DNA of 64,000 nucleotides from an uncultured Lachnospiraceae bacterium (GTDB taxonomy: Bacteria > Bacillota > Clostridia > Lachnospirales > Lachnospiraceae). The notes below the pieces were generated by a model. The model was not told the origin of the DNA, did no database searches, and saw only the letters and a program-made list of their open reading frames with translations. Position numbers and translations under genes: made by a program. Positions 26,501 through 34,944 of the stretch are shown piece by piece; within the stretch, counting starts at the first letter, position 1, and each line of letters opens with the position of its first letter. Where the stretch lies: positions 1-64,000 of the forward strand of contig CAJUBE010000015.1 in assembly GCA_910584725.1 (NCBI GenBank), read 5' to 3'.

Positions 26501-26673
26501 TCCGGGTGACCTTTGACGGCAACGAGAAGGTGGCGCAGATCGCCGCAAAGAACGAGGCGGTGATTGCAGGGAAGGTGCTGGCAGAGAGCATCGGCACGGG
26601 AGAAAATCTGGCGGTTTCCAAAGAGTGGAACGTGAACGGGGAGACCGTGACGATCGGCATCCAGAAAATATAG
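23518..26673 (+). CDS. ileS: Isoleucyl-tRNA synthetase
   Basis: This class I synthetase of 1051 residues charges tRNA-Ile in the cytoplasm. Visible features are the HIGH motif as PHIGHVL (about residue 52), the CP1 editing insert with the TTTPWTLPSN segment, the KMSKS motif (about residue 602, MSKSKGNAVDP) and the anticodon-binding domain. The length and C-terminal extension match the eukaryote-like IleS type common in Clostridia rather than the roughly 920-residue type with a C-terminal zinc finger; this subtype call is an inference. The ATG follows a GAAAGGAAGGA site. Expression is governed by the Ile T-box upstream. Confidence 0.97.
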   Translation: MYQKVDANLNFVDREKEVCTFWKENDIFQKSMESRKEGPTYTFYDGPPTANGKPHIGHVLTRVIKDMIPRYRTMKGYRVPRKAGWDTHGLPVELEVEKLLGLDGKEQIEEYGLDPFINKCKESVWKYKGMWEDFSGTVGFWADMDDPYVTYHDNFIESEWWALKQIWDKGLLYKGFKIVPYCPRCGTPLSSHEVAQGYKAVKERSAIARFKVVGEDAYFLAWTTTPWTLPSNVALCVNPVETYVKVKAADGYTYYMAQALLDTVLGKLATDDTPAYEVLETYVGTDLEYKEYEPLFACAGEEAAKQKKKAHYVTCDNYVTMTDGTGIVHIAPAFGEDDAQVGRKYDLPFVQFVDGKGNMTEETPYAGMFVKKADPEVIKDLDKEGKLFDAPKFEHDYPFCWRCDTPLIYYARESWFIKMTAVRDDLVRNNKTVNWIPESIGEGRFGNWLENIQDWGISRNRYWGTPLNVWECEGCGHMEAIGSREELEKMSGNVAAKTVELHRPYIDEITCTCPECGGTMKRVPEVIDCWFDSGAMPFAQHHYPFENKELFDSQFPAQFISEAVDQTRGWFYSLMAESTLLFNCAPFENVIVLGHVQDENGQKMSKSKGNAVDPFEALETYGADAIRWYFYINSAPWLPNRFHGKAVQEGQRKFLGTLWNTYAFFVLYANIDNFDATKYSLEYDKLPVMDKWLLSKLNTAVKEVDDHLNNYRIPEAARVLDNFVDEMSNWYVRRSRERFWAKGMEQDKINAYMTLYTALVDICKCAAPMIPFMTEEIYRNLVCSIDKDAPESIHLCDFPTADETMIDKKLEDSMEEVLKIVVMGRAARNTANIKNRQPIGTMYVKAERVLDDFYQDIVKDELNVKQIVFSDDVSAFTTYSFKPQLKTVGPKYGKQLGGIKAYLSAVDGSAAMETLKAQGALKFDVDGVAVSLAEEDLLIDMAQKDGFVAEADNYVTVVLDTNLTDELIEEGFVYEIISKIQTMRKDADFEVMDHIRVTFDGNEKVAQIAAKNEAVIAGKVLAESIGTGENLAVSKEWNVNGETVTIGIQKI

Positions 26674-26756
26674 TTGTCTGCGGCTGATGGCGCGCGGCAG
26701 GCGGATATCAATGCTGCGGCAGAAAATTGCGGTGGCAGAAAAATTTATCTTATATA

Positions 26757-26785
26757 TGGTCAAAAGGCAAAATACAGGCTATAAT
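26757..26785 (+). promoter_or_regulatory. Probable glgP promoter
   Basis: TGGTCA (26757-26762), a 17-base spacer and a perfect TATAAT (26780-26785) lie in the gap after ileS. Confidence 0.5.
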
Positions 26786-26839
26786 AGAAAGGAATACAGC
26801 CAAACTTGTCTGGCAGCAGGGCTAACGAGGAGGAGAGAG

Positions 26840-29374
26840 ATGATAACGAAAGCACCGGCAAAAACTTTTGATACAGAGCTTTTTAAGAGAAGCGTCCTTT
26901 ACAATGTAAAAACCCTTTACAGAAAGACGCTGGAGGAGGCGTCTGACCAGCAGATTTTTCAGGCGGTATCCTACGCGGTTAAGGACGCCATCGTGGATCA
27001 GTGGTTAAAGTCCCAGAAGGAATTTGAGAGACAGGATCCGAAAATGGTTTACTATCTGTCCATGGAATTTCTGATGGGCAGAGCGCTCGGCAACAATATG
27101 ATCAATCTGCAGGCATATAAAGCGTTCGAGAAGGCGCTCGCAGAGCTTGGCATTGATATCAACGTGGTGGAGGATCAGGAGCCCGACGCGGCGCTGGGGA
27201 ACGGCGGTCTGGGCCGTCTGGCGGCATGTTTCCTTGACTCTCTGGCAACGCTCGGCTACGAGGCCTACGGCTGCGGCATCCGCTACCGCTACGGTATGTT
27301 TAAGCAGGAAATCCGTGACGGTTATCAGGTGGAGGTGCCGGACAACTGGCTCAAGGATGGCAACCCCTTTGAGCTTCGCAGACCGGAGTATGCGAAGGAA
27401 GTGCGTTTCGGCGGCTATGTGAACGTTTATGTGGATGAGAACGGCAGGAGCAACTTTAAACAGGAGGGTTATCAGGCGGTTACGGCGATTCCCTATGATC
27501 TGCCGGTTGTCGGTTACGGCAGCGGTGTTGTCAATACTCTCCGGATCTGGGATGCGGAGCCGGTGAACTGCTTCCAGCTCGATTCCTTTGACAAAGGCGA
27601 TTACCAGAAAGCGGTGGAGCAGGAAAACCTTGCGAGAAATATCGTGGAGGTGCTCTATCCCAACGACAATCACTATGCGGGTAAGGAGCTTCGCTTAAAA
27701 CAGCAGTATTTCTTCATCTCTGCGTCGGTGCAGACGGCAGTGGCGAAGTATATGAGGAACCATGACGACATCAGGAAGTTTCATGAGAAGGTGACCTTCC
27801 AGTTGAACGATACCCATCCCACCGTTGCCGTTGCGGAGCTGATGCGCATCCTGATGGACGAGCACTATCTGACATGGGACGAGGCGTGGGAAGTTACGAC
27901 CAAGACCTGCGCGTACACGAACCATACAATTATGTCCGAGGCGCTGGAGAAATGGCCCATCGAGCTGTTTTCGAGACTGCTTCCGAGAGTGTATCAGATT
28001 GTGGAGGAGATCAACCGCCGCTTTATTGCCAGAATCGAGCAGATGTATCCCGGCAACCACGAGAAGGTAAGAAAGATGGCGATCATCTACGACGGCCAGG
28101 TGAAGATGGCGCATTTGGCGATCGCGGCAGGCTATTCTGTGAACGGTGTGGCGAGATTACATACGGAGATTTTAAAGAATCAGGAATTGAAGGACTTCTA
28201 TGAGATGATGCCCGAGAAGTTCAACAACAAGACAAACGGCATTACCCAGAGACGTTTCCTGCTCCATGCGAACCCGCTCCTTGCGGACTGGGTGACCGAT
28301 CATGTGGGCAGCGACTGGATCACGGATCTGCCGAAGATCAATAAGCTGAAAATCTATGCTGACGACGAGAAGGCGCAGCAGGAGTTTATGAACATCAAGT
28401 ACCAGAACAAGGTGCGTCTGGCTGAGTATATTTTGGAGCACAACGGTGTTGAGGTGGATCCCCGCTCTATTTTTGATGTACAGGTGAAGCGTCTGCATGA
28501 GTACAAGAGGCAGCTTCTGAACATTCTGCATGTGATGTATCTCTACAACGAGCTGAAGGAGCACCCGGATATGGATTTCTATCCGAGGACGTTCATTTTC
28601 GGCGCGAAGGCGGCGGCGGGTTACAAGAATGCGAAACTGACCATCAAGCTGATCAATTCCGTGGCGGACGTGGTGAACAACGACCCGGCCATAAACGGAA
28701 AGATCAAAGTGGTGTTTATCGAGAATTATCGTGTGTCCAACGCGGAGATTATCTTCGCGGCGGCGGATGTGTCCGAGCAGATTTCCACGGCTAGTAAGGA
28801 GGCGTCCGGCACAGGTAACATGAAGTTTATGTTGAACGGCGCGCTGACGATCGGCACCATGGACGGCGCCAACGTGGAGATTGTGGAGGAAGTGGGAGAG
28901 GAGAATGCGTTTATCTTCGGTCTGTCCTCCGACGAGGTCATTCGCTACGAGAATTACGGCGGCTATGATCCCACCGAGATTTTTAACAATGATCCCGATG
29001 TGAGAAAGGTGTTGATGCAGCTCATCAACGGCACCTATGCGCCTGGCGATCCCGACCTGTTCCGTTCCCTGTACAATTCTCTGTTAAATACCCAGAGCAC
29101 GGCGAAAGCGGACACTTACTTTATTTTGAAGGATTTCAAGGCTTACGCGGAGGCGCAGAAGAAGGTGGAGGCAGCTTATCGGGACGAAAAGGGCTGGGCG
29201 AGAAGCGCGATCTTAAATGTGGCATGTTCCGGCAAGTTTACTTCCGACAGAACCATTCAGGAGTATGTGGATGAAATCTGGAAACTTGATAAGGTTGTGC
29301 TGCCCAAAGAACCTGTGACGACGGCGGCTTCGACGGCTTCTGCGGCTTCGGCACTGGGAAAATTGCTGAAGTGA
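26840..29374 (+). CDS. glgP: Glycogen/alpha-glucan phosphorylase
   Basis: This is an 844-residue PLP-dependent GT35 enzyme that releases glucose 1-phosphate from glycogen or maltodextrin. The pyridoxal-binding motif EASGTGNMKFMLNGALTIG lies near residue 655, and N-terminal GRLAACFLDSLA and substrate-site segments are present. The frame opens further upstream, but the ATG at 26840 is directly preceded by GAGGAGGAGAGAG and yields the usual N-terminus. The C-terminal Ala/Ser/Thr-rich tail is slightly longer than in typical members. It is transcribed alone, with a promoter in front and a structured region plus terminator behind. Confidence 0.95.
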   Translation: MITKAPAKTFDTELFKRSVLYNVKTLYRKTLEEASDQQIFQAVSYAVKDAIVDQWLKSQKEFERQDPKMVYYLSMEFLMGRALGNNMINLQAYKAFEKALAELGIDINVVEDQEPDAALGNGGLGRLAACFLDSLATLGYEAYGCGIRYRYGMFKQEIRDGYQVEVPDNWLKDGNPFELRRPEYAKEVRFGGYVNVYVDENGRSNFKQEGYQAVTAIPYDLPVVGYGSGVVNTLRIWDAEPVNCFQLDSFDKGDYQKAVEQENLARNIVEVLYPNDNHYAGKELRLKQQYFFISASVQTAVAKYMRNHDDIRKFHEKVTFQLNDTHPTVAVAELMRILMDEHYLTWDEAWEVTTKTCAYTNHTIMSEALEKWPIELFSRLLPRVYQIVEEINRRFIARIEQMYPGNHEKVRKMAIIYDGQVKMAHLAIAAGYSVNGVARLHTEILKNQELKDFYEMMPEKFNNKTNGITQRRFLLHANPLLADWVTDHVGSDWITDLPKINKLKIYADDEKAQQEFMNIKYQNKVRLAEYILEHNGVEVDPRSIFDVQVKRLHEYKRQLLNILHVMYLYNELKEHPDMDFYPRTFIFGAKAAAGYKNAKLTIKLINSVADVVNNDPAINGKIKVVFIENYRVSNAEIIFAAADVSEQISTASKEASGTGNMKFMLNGALTIGTMDGANVEIVEEVGEENAFIFGLSSDEVIRYENYGGYDPTEIFNNDPDVRKVLMQLINGTYAPGDPDLFRSLYNSLLNTQSTAKADTYFILKDFKAYAEAQKKVEAAYRDEKGWARSAILNVACSGKFTSDRTIQEYVDEIWKLDKVVLPKEPVTTAASTASAASALGKLLK

Positions 29375-29453
29375 AATACCCCGCAGCAAGGTACGGGGTA
29401 TTAAACCCTCGCGGCAGTCGCCAAATGCCAAGCCACTTGGCTCGTTGCTCGCG
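29375..29453 (+). other. Structured 3' region after glgP
   Basis: Beginning at the stop codon are a hairpin AATACCCCG/CGGGGTATT and then a longer fold in which CCCTCGCG pairs with CGCGGG around an inner GCCAAG/CTTGGC stem. It is distinct in sequence from the six-copy repeat family of this window but sits in the same kind of position. Confidence 0.5.
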
Positions 29454-29474
29454 GGAATAAAACAGATAAGAGAG

Positions 29475-29520
29475 TGAGAAAAGGCTTTCTCCTTATAATG
29501 GGGAGGAAGCCTTTTTACTC
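29475..29520 (+). terminator. Intrinsic terminator of glgP
   Basis: AAAAGGCTTTCTCC pairs with GGGAGGAAGCCTTTTT across a short TTATAATG loop, ending in a U-rich 3' side. The following gene begins about 110 bases later with its own ribosome binding site. Confidence 0.8.
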
Positions 29521-29629
29521 TATTTTATGTGCAGGGGCGCACAGATGAAATTGTTGCTTACGCAGCGTGCTCCCCGCGCGGCGAGTAGGAAGAAAAGCTT
29601 TCCCACTCGATGAAAGGAGCGGTATCTTT

Positions 29630-32600
29630 ATGGATAGAAAACTGGCGTTTCAGATATTGGGACTTTCGGAGACAAAGGAAGAGGAGCCAATCAGGCAAAA
29701 TTACCTTACCCTTTTAAAAGGCACGAACCCGGAAGACGATCCGGAGGGCTTTAAGCGTCTGCGGGAGGCTTATGAGGAGGCGCTTCGCTTTGCCGGACAG
29801 CGGGAGGAAGCGGAGGAGGAGCCGCAGGGAGAGGTCGGGCTGTGGATGCGGCACGTGCGGGAAATTTACCGGGATATTCTTCTGCGCAGGGAGGTCGATA
29901 ACTGGAGACCACTCTTGGATGACCAGGTCTGTGTCGGCTTTGACACGTTTTTGGAGGCCAGGGGACAGCTGCTCGGCTTTCTTGCCGCGCATTCTTTTCT
30001 GCCGCAGACTGTCTGGGTGCTGCTGAATCAGGTATTTCATGTGCTGGAGGACTTTGATGCGCTGAAGGAAGACTTTCATGTGAATTTTCTCAGACATATT
30101 GAGTACCATGTAAATACCGGGGATTTTCTTGATTACGGTCTGTTTGAGGCGCAGGACGGTTATTTCCCGGAGGGCGACGAGGAGGCGGACGATTATATCA
30201 AGGAGTATTTCCAGATCAAAAGCGATTTGGAGAACGATGAGACGGAGGGCGTCGCACAGAAGCTGGCGGATCTGAAACGACATGGGATTTATCATCCCTA
30301 TGAGGATGTAGAGCGGCTGCGCCTGTATATTCGCAGGGAGGAGTCGGAAAAGGGAAGGGAGCTGGCGGAAAAGCTGATTGGGCGTTACCCGGAAGACGGT
30401 TATGTGCGGGTCTGGACGGGAAGAATTTTTCACGATACAGGGGATGAGGAGAGGGGATTTGCCCAGTGGGAGGCAGTGCTCTCCGAGGAGCCGGATTACT
30501 ATATGGCAAAATTTTTCGCCATGCGCCATCTTATGGATCAGAGGAGCTGGTTTCGCGCCGGCAAATACGTGAACGAACTGATCAAGGTGAACCGGCGTGA
30601 CGAGGAGCTGCTGGAAATACAGAAGGAGATCGACAACGAATTGGTTCCCCTGCTGCGGGAGGCGCTTGCAAAGGGGGAGTCCTACGAGGATCTCTCGGGA
30701 AAGGAGCTGCGGTCATATCTGGGGTGGCGGCTGTTTGATTTGGAACAGTACGAGAATATACTTACTCTGCTTTCGGAGGACGGCGAGCTGGAAACGGAGG
30801 AGGACGGTCTCGAACTAAAGGCCTGGGCTCTTTACAGACTGGAGCGCTACGGGGAGGCCATTCCCGTCTATCAGGCGCATTTGCAGTGCGTGGAAAACAA
30901 TGAGGACGATGAGGAGAAGAGGGCGTCAAAGGCAGCGCAGAGCCATCGTCTTCTCGGCGTGTGTTATTACTGTACCGAAAAGCCTGAGGAGGGAGAACGG
31001 GAAACTAAGACGGCGATTGGACTGGAGGCGGACGAACGGATCCGCATCGACTGCAAATATTATCTGGCGGACAGGTATCTTTCCTTAAAGGAATACGAGA
31101 GGGCGACGGAGGTCTGCGACGAGATTCTGGAGGCGGACGACGGTTTCTATCCTGCTTATCTGGTCAGACAGGAAGCGTGCTATCATATGAAAAAGGCGCA
31201 GCAGGTGGTGGATGATTACTACCGCGCCATAGAGTTGTATGCGGGCTTTGCCAAACCGTACCTCTACGCGGCGATGATTTTCTATGATTATAACCAATAT
31301 AAGGATGCGCTCGGCGTGATAGAGAGAGCCAGGGAAAATGAGGTGGAGTTTTCCAAAAAGCTGCGTTTTCAGGAGGCAAAGATTTTGCGGATGCTCTCAG
31401 AGGATGAGGAAAGCCGCAGACGTCCGTTGGAAATCCTGGACGCTTTGCTTGAGGAGACAAAGGAAGCGGGAGAGAATGCGGAGGATGACAGAGATGCTCT
31501 TGACCGCGCCGAGCTGATCTTTGAGAAGGGGCTGATCTTCGAGGCGGATGAGAAGCTTGATACGGCGATTGAGCTTGTGCAGGGAGCGATGCTGTTAGAT
31601 CCGGAGGAGCCTTACTATGTGCTTGTGCTGGGCAATCTTCTGCGAGACTCTGACCAGTTTGACAGGGCGCTTGTGCAGTATAAAAGGGTGGAGCAGGTTT
31701 ACCACCACACAGAGTTTTATTTCGGCATGGGCGTCTGCTTCCAGGTGGCGGAGGAATGGCGGCAGGCCGCAGCGTATTTTACAAAGGCGGTGGAGCAGGA
31801 CGAGACTTACCGGGATACGAATTTGAGGCTTTATCGGTGCTACGAGAACCTGTTCTGCTCGGAATATAAGAAAGCGGATTACGACAAGGCGATGTACTAC
31901 ATCAATAAACAGATGGAGCATACTCAGAACATGGGTTATCGTCTGTGGGACAGGGGCAATCTGTATTCGGATAGGATGGAGACGGCGCTTGCCGTGGCGG
32001 ATTATGAGGCGTCTCTTGCGTCGGGGACGGTTCCGGAGGATGAGCTCTATATCCTCTGGCAGAATATCGGTCTTGCCTACACGAATGACATGCAGTATGA
32101 AAAAGGGTACGAGGCGTATAAGCGCGCGGTGGAGACGATGGCAGCAAAGGACACATCTGTCAAGGGCTACCGGGGCATGGCAGAGTGCCTGCAGAAGATG
32201 GGAAATTATGAGAAGGCGATTGCCTGCTGCCGAGAGGGATTGGCGGTTTTTCCGGCGGACTCTGCACTGTGGGAAACGCTGTCTGACTGTTATTTAGGGA
32301 TGAAGCGTCCGGAGAAGGTTCTTGAGGTGCAGGGGGAGAGGAAGAAGGCGCGGGGAGAGGATGAGGATTATTACAGCAATATTGCCGACACCTTGATTCT
32401 GATGGGGAAGAAAGAGCAGGGGCTGGCTGTTTATGACGACGCAAAGCGATCCTATTTTAAGCGGGCAGCGGACAGGCAGGAACTGGCGGAACTGTATATG
32501 GAGTGGGCCGGCTCGCTGGCGGACGTGACCGCCTATGAGAGAGCGGCAAAAAAATATCAGGAAGCGGCGACGCTATTCGGGAGCAGCCGGGAAAAATTCA

Positions 32601-33091
32601 AAGCGGAATGGCGCGTGGCCAAAAATTATTACATGGCCGGGAAACGCGAGGAAGCGGCGCGCTGGGCGAAGAAGGCTCTGAAACGTCTTGAGGAATGCAA
32701 TATCAAAGAGGAGGATTATCAGACTTATACCAAATATGCGCCTGTGCAGAGCGGATGGCTTGCGTGGTGTTATCTGGCGCTTGGCGAGAAGGAAAAGGCG
32801 AAGGGCATTTTAGAAAAGATGGAGCAGCTCAGACCCTGCGCCGCCTGTGAGTACAATAAATGTTTTGAATCCGCTCTCTGGCGCGGCTGTTATTATTACA
32901 CCGAAGGGGAATTTGAGAAAGCGGCGGCGCTGCTTGAGGAGGCATCCGCAAGATACGGGGATGTTCTGTCTGAGGCGAAGTTTCTGCTGGAAAAAATGCG
33001 TGACGGCAGCGGGACAAAGACGCAGAATGGCGGGCAGAAGCAGGGATTTGTGGCGAAGCTGTTTCGCAGAAAAGAAAAACCTGTGAAATAG
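29630..33091 (+). CDS. J-like domain plus TPR-repeat protein, partner of the Hsp70 gene
   Basis: This 1153-residue soluble, acidic protein has a first roughly 60 residues that read like a J domain (FQILGLSETKEEEPIRQNY...GFKRLREAYEEAL). The HPD tripeptide that stimulates Hsp70 is missing; NPEDD stands in its place. The rest consists of many tetratricopeptide-like helix pairs (for example residues about 265-330, 500-560 and 690-760), a protein-binding scaffold. The ATG at 29630 follows AAAGGAGC. It ends 44 bases before an HscC-type Hsp70 gene, so the two very likely form a chaperone pair. The client is unknown. Confidence 0.8.
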   Translation: MDRKLAFQILGLSETKEEEPIRQNYLTLLKGTNPEDDPEGFKRLREAYEEALRFAGQREEAEEEPQGEVGLWMRHVREIYRDILLRREVDNWRPLLDDQVCVGFDTFLEARGQLLGFLAAHSFLPQTVWVLLNQVFHVLEDFDALKEDFHVNFLRHIEYHVNTGDFLDYGLFEAQDGYFPEGDEEADDYIKEYFQIKSDLENDETEGVAQKLADLKRHGIYHPYEDVERLRLYIRREESEKGRELAEKLIGRYPEDGYVRVWTGRIFHDTGDEERGFAQWEAVLSEEPDYYMAKFFAMRHLMDQRSWFRAGKYVNELIKVNRRDEELLEIQKEIDNELVPLLREALAKGESYEDLSGKELRSYLGWRLFDLEQYENILTLLSEDGELETEEDGLELKAWALYRLERYGEAIPVYQAHLQCVENNEDDEEKRASKAAQSHRLLGVCYYCTEKPEEGERETKTAIGLEADERIRIDCKYYLADRYLSLKEYERATEVCDEILEADDGFYPAYLVRQEACYHMKKAQQVVDDYYRAIELYAGFAKPYLYAAMIFYDYNQYKDALGVIERARENEVEFSKKLRFQEAKILRMLSEDEESRRRPLEILDALLEETKEAGENAEDDRDALDRAELIFEKGLIFEADEKLDTAIELVQGAMLLDPEEPYYVLVLGNLLRDSDQFDRALVQYKRVEQVYHHTEFYFGMGVCFQVAEEWRQAAAYFTKAVEQDETYRDTNLRLYRCYENLFCSEYKKADYDKAMYYINKQMEHTQNMGYRLWDRGNLYSDRMETALAVADYEASLASGTVPEDELYILWQNIGLAYTNDMQYEKGYEAYKRAVETMAAKDTSVKGYRGMAECLQKMGNYEKAIACCREGLAVFPADSALWETLSDCYLGMKRPEKVLEVQGERKKARGEDEDYYSNIADTLILMGKKEQGLAVYDDAKRSYFKRAADRQELAELYMEWAGSLADVTAYERAAKKYQEAATLFGSSREKFKAEWRVAKNYYMAGKREEAARWAKKALKRLEECNIKEEDYQTYTKYAPVQSGWLAWCYLALGEKEKAKGILEKMEQLRPCAACEYNKCFESALWRGCYYYTEGEFEKAAALLEEASARYGDVLSEAKFLLEKMRDGSGTKTQNGGQKQGFVAKLFRRKEKPVK

Positions 33092-33135
33092 GGAACGGAG
33101 AGTAAAAGAGAAAGAACGAAGGGATTGGAACAAAT

Positions 33136-34824
33136 ATGATCATCGGAATTGATTTGGGAACGACAAACAGTCTGGCGGCTTACTTCACGGAGGAGGGGCC
33201 GCAGATCATACCGAACCGCCTCGGCAGGAGGCTGACGCCCTCCGTGGTGAGCATGGATGAGGAAGAACAGATTTATGTGGGCGATCTGGCGGTGGAGAGA
33301 GGACTGCTCTATCCGGGAAGCGCGGCTTCCGTCTTCAAACGGGATATGGGAAGCGGCAGGAAATTTAACCTGTTGCACAAAACCTTTACGGCGGAGGAGC
33401 TTTCTTCCTTTGTGCTTCGCGCGCTCAAGGAGGATGCGGAAAGCTTTCTGGGGGAGCCGGTGACGGAGGCTGTCATCAGCGTGCCCGCCTATTTCAACGA
33501 TGAGAGACGGCGCGCCACCAGAAGGGCCGGTGAGCTGGCGGGACTTAAGGTGGAACGGATCATCAGTGAGCCCACCGCGGCGGCCATCGCCTACGGCCTG
33601 TATCAGAGTCAGGGACATATGCGGTTTCTGGTGTTTGACTTAGGGGGCGGCACCTTCGACGTGTCCGTGCTGGAGCGGATCGACAGTATTTTGGAGGTGC
33701 GCGCCGTGGCGGGGGATAATTTCCTCGGCGGCGAGGATTTTACGAATGTGCTGGAGGAGATGTTTTTTGAGAAATACCCGCAGTTTGACAGGCTTTCGCT
33801 TGACGCGAAGACCCTGCGCCATATCCATAAGCAGGCGGACAAATGTAAGATCGGCTTCTCGGAGGGGAAGACTTCAGTCATGGAATGCAAAATCGGGGAG
33901 GAGGCATTTTCCTTTGCGGTAGAGCTGCCCGCCTACGAACATGCCTGCGAGGAGCTTCTGGACAAGATCAGACAGCCTGTACGGCGCAGTCTCTCCGACG
34001 CGCATATCAGGCTCTCGGATATCGACAAGGTGGTGCTGGTGGGCGGGGCGACCAAGAGTCCGGTGATCCGCCGGTTTGTGAGTAAGCTGTTCCGGGTAAT
34101 TCCCGATACCAACATCAATCCCGACGAGGCGGTGGCGCTGGGCGCAGCGATTCAGGGCGCCATGAAGGAGAGAAAGGAAGCGATCAAGGAGGTCATTCTC
34201 ACGGATGTCTGTCCCTTTACGCTTGGCACGGAAGTGGTCAGGGAGTGGGAGAAAGGCTATTTTGAGAACGGCGTGTTCTGTCCCATTATCGAGAGAAATA
34301 CGATTATCCCGGCCAGCCGCACGGAGCGGCTCTACACGGTGCGGGACGACCAGACGAAGATTCGGGTCAACGTCTTACAGGGGGAGAGCCGCTTTGCGAA
34401 AAATAACCTTTCTCTCGGGGAGCTGAATATAGAGGTGCCGTCTGCCCCTGCGGGGGAGGAGGCCGTGGATGTGACTTACACCTACGACATCAACTCCATT
34501 CTGGAGGTGGAGGTGAAGGTGGTGTCCACCGGAAAGAAGGAAAAACAGGTTTTTGGCGGCAAGAACGCGGACATGACGCCGGAGGAGATTACGGCGCGGT
34601 TTGAGACGCTGTCCTACTTAAAGATTCATCCGAGGGACAGGGAGGAGAACAAATATTTGCTCACGCTGGGGGAACGGATGTATGAGGAAAGCCTTGGCGA
34701 CAAACGATATCTCATATCTCAGGAGCTTCACAAGTATGAGCAGGCGCTCAACACTTATGAGCCGGGCACGATCGAGCGGGCAAAAGAGGCGTTCCGGGAA
34801 TTTCTAAAGGATTTGGAGGAATAG
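33136..34824 (+). CDS. hscC: Hsp70-family chaperone, HscC type
   Basis: This 562-residue Hsp70 has the ATPase motifs GIDLGTTNS at the start, VPAYFNDERRRAT, FDLGGGTFDVSVLE and VGGATKSP. A short substrate-binding part follows, with TLGTE...IIERNTIIPASRTE. It is shorter than DnaK (about 610 or more) because the C-terminal lid is reduced, as in HscC proteins. The upstream J-like/TPR protein would be its dedicated co-chaperone. The stop codon TAG abuts copy 2 of the structured repeat, which probably ends the transcript. Confidence 0.88.
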   Translation: MIIGIDLGTTNSLAAYFTEEGPQIIPNRLGRRLTPSVVSMDEEEQIYVGDLAVERGLLYPGSAASVFKRDMGSGRKFNLLHKTFTAEELSSFVLRALKEDAESFLGEPVTEAVISVPAYFNDERRRATRRAGELAGLKVERIISEPTAAAIAYGLYQSQGHMRFLVFDLGGGTFDVSVLERIDSILEVRAVAGDNFLGGEDFTNVLEEMFFEKYPQFDRLSLDAKTLRHIHKQADKCKIGFSEGKTSVMECKIGEEAFSFAVELPAYEHACEELLDKIRQPVRRSLSDAHIRLSDIDKVVLVGGATKSPVIRRFVSKLFRVIPDTNINPDEAVALGAAIQGAMKERKEAIKEVILTDVCPFTLGTEVVREWEKGYFENGVFCPIIERNTIIPASRTERLYTVRDDQTKIRVNVLQGESRFAKNNLSLGELNIEVPSAPAGEEAVDVTYTYDINSILEVEVKVVSTGKKEKQVFGGKNADMTPEEITARFETLSYLKIHPRDREENKYLLTLGERMYEESLGDKRYLISQELHKYEQALNTYEPGTIERAKEAFREFLKDLEE

Positions 34825-34918
34825 TGTGAGAAGTACTTCTAGCCGCTCACAGCAGAGGCTGTTTCGCGGAGAAGTACTAAGTCTCACACAGGAGAATGCC
34901 TAAAATACGGCATTCTCC
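34825..34918 (+). repeat. Structured intergenic repeat, copy 2
   Basis: The outer stem TGTGAGAAGTACTTCT (34825-34840) pairs with AGAAGTACT..TCTCACA (to 34888). The inner part has CCGC/GCGG around CAGC-AGAG-GCTG. The 3' hairpin GGAGAATGCC/GGCATTCTCC spans 34891-34918. It starts directly after the stop codon of the Hsp70 gene. Confidence 0.85.
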
Positions 34919-34944
34919 GCATGACAGGATTATGGGGGATATTT

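Noticed and set aside
34825..34918. Insertion-sequence or MITE remnant
   Set aside because: I see no target-site duplications and no transposase. Terminal pairing exists, but compensatory changes across copies favour an RNA structure. A mobile origin in the past is not excluded.
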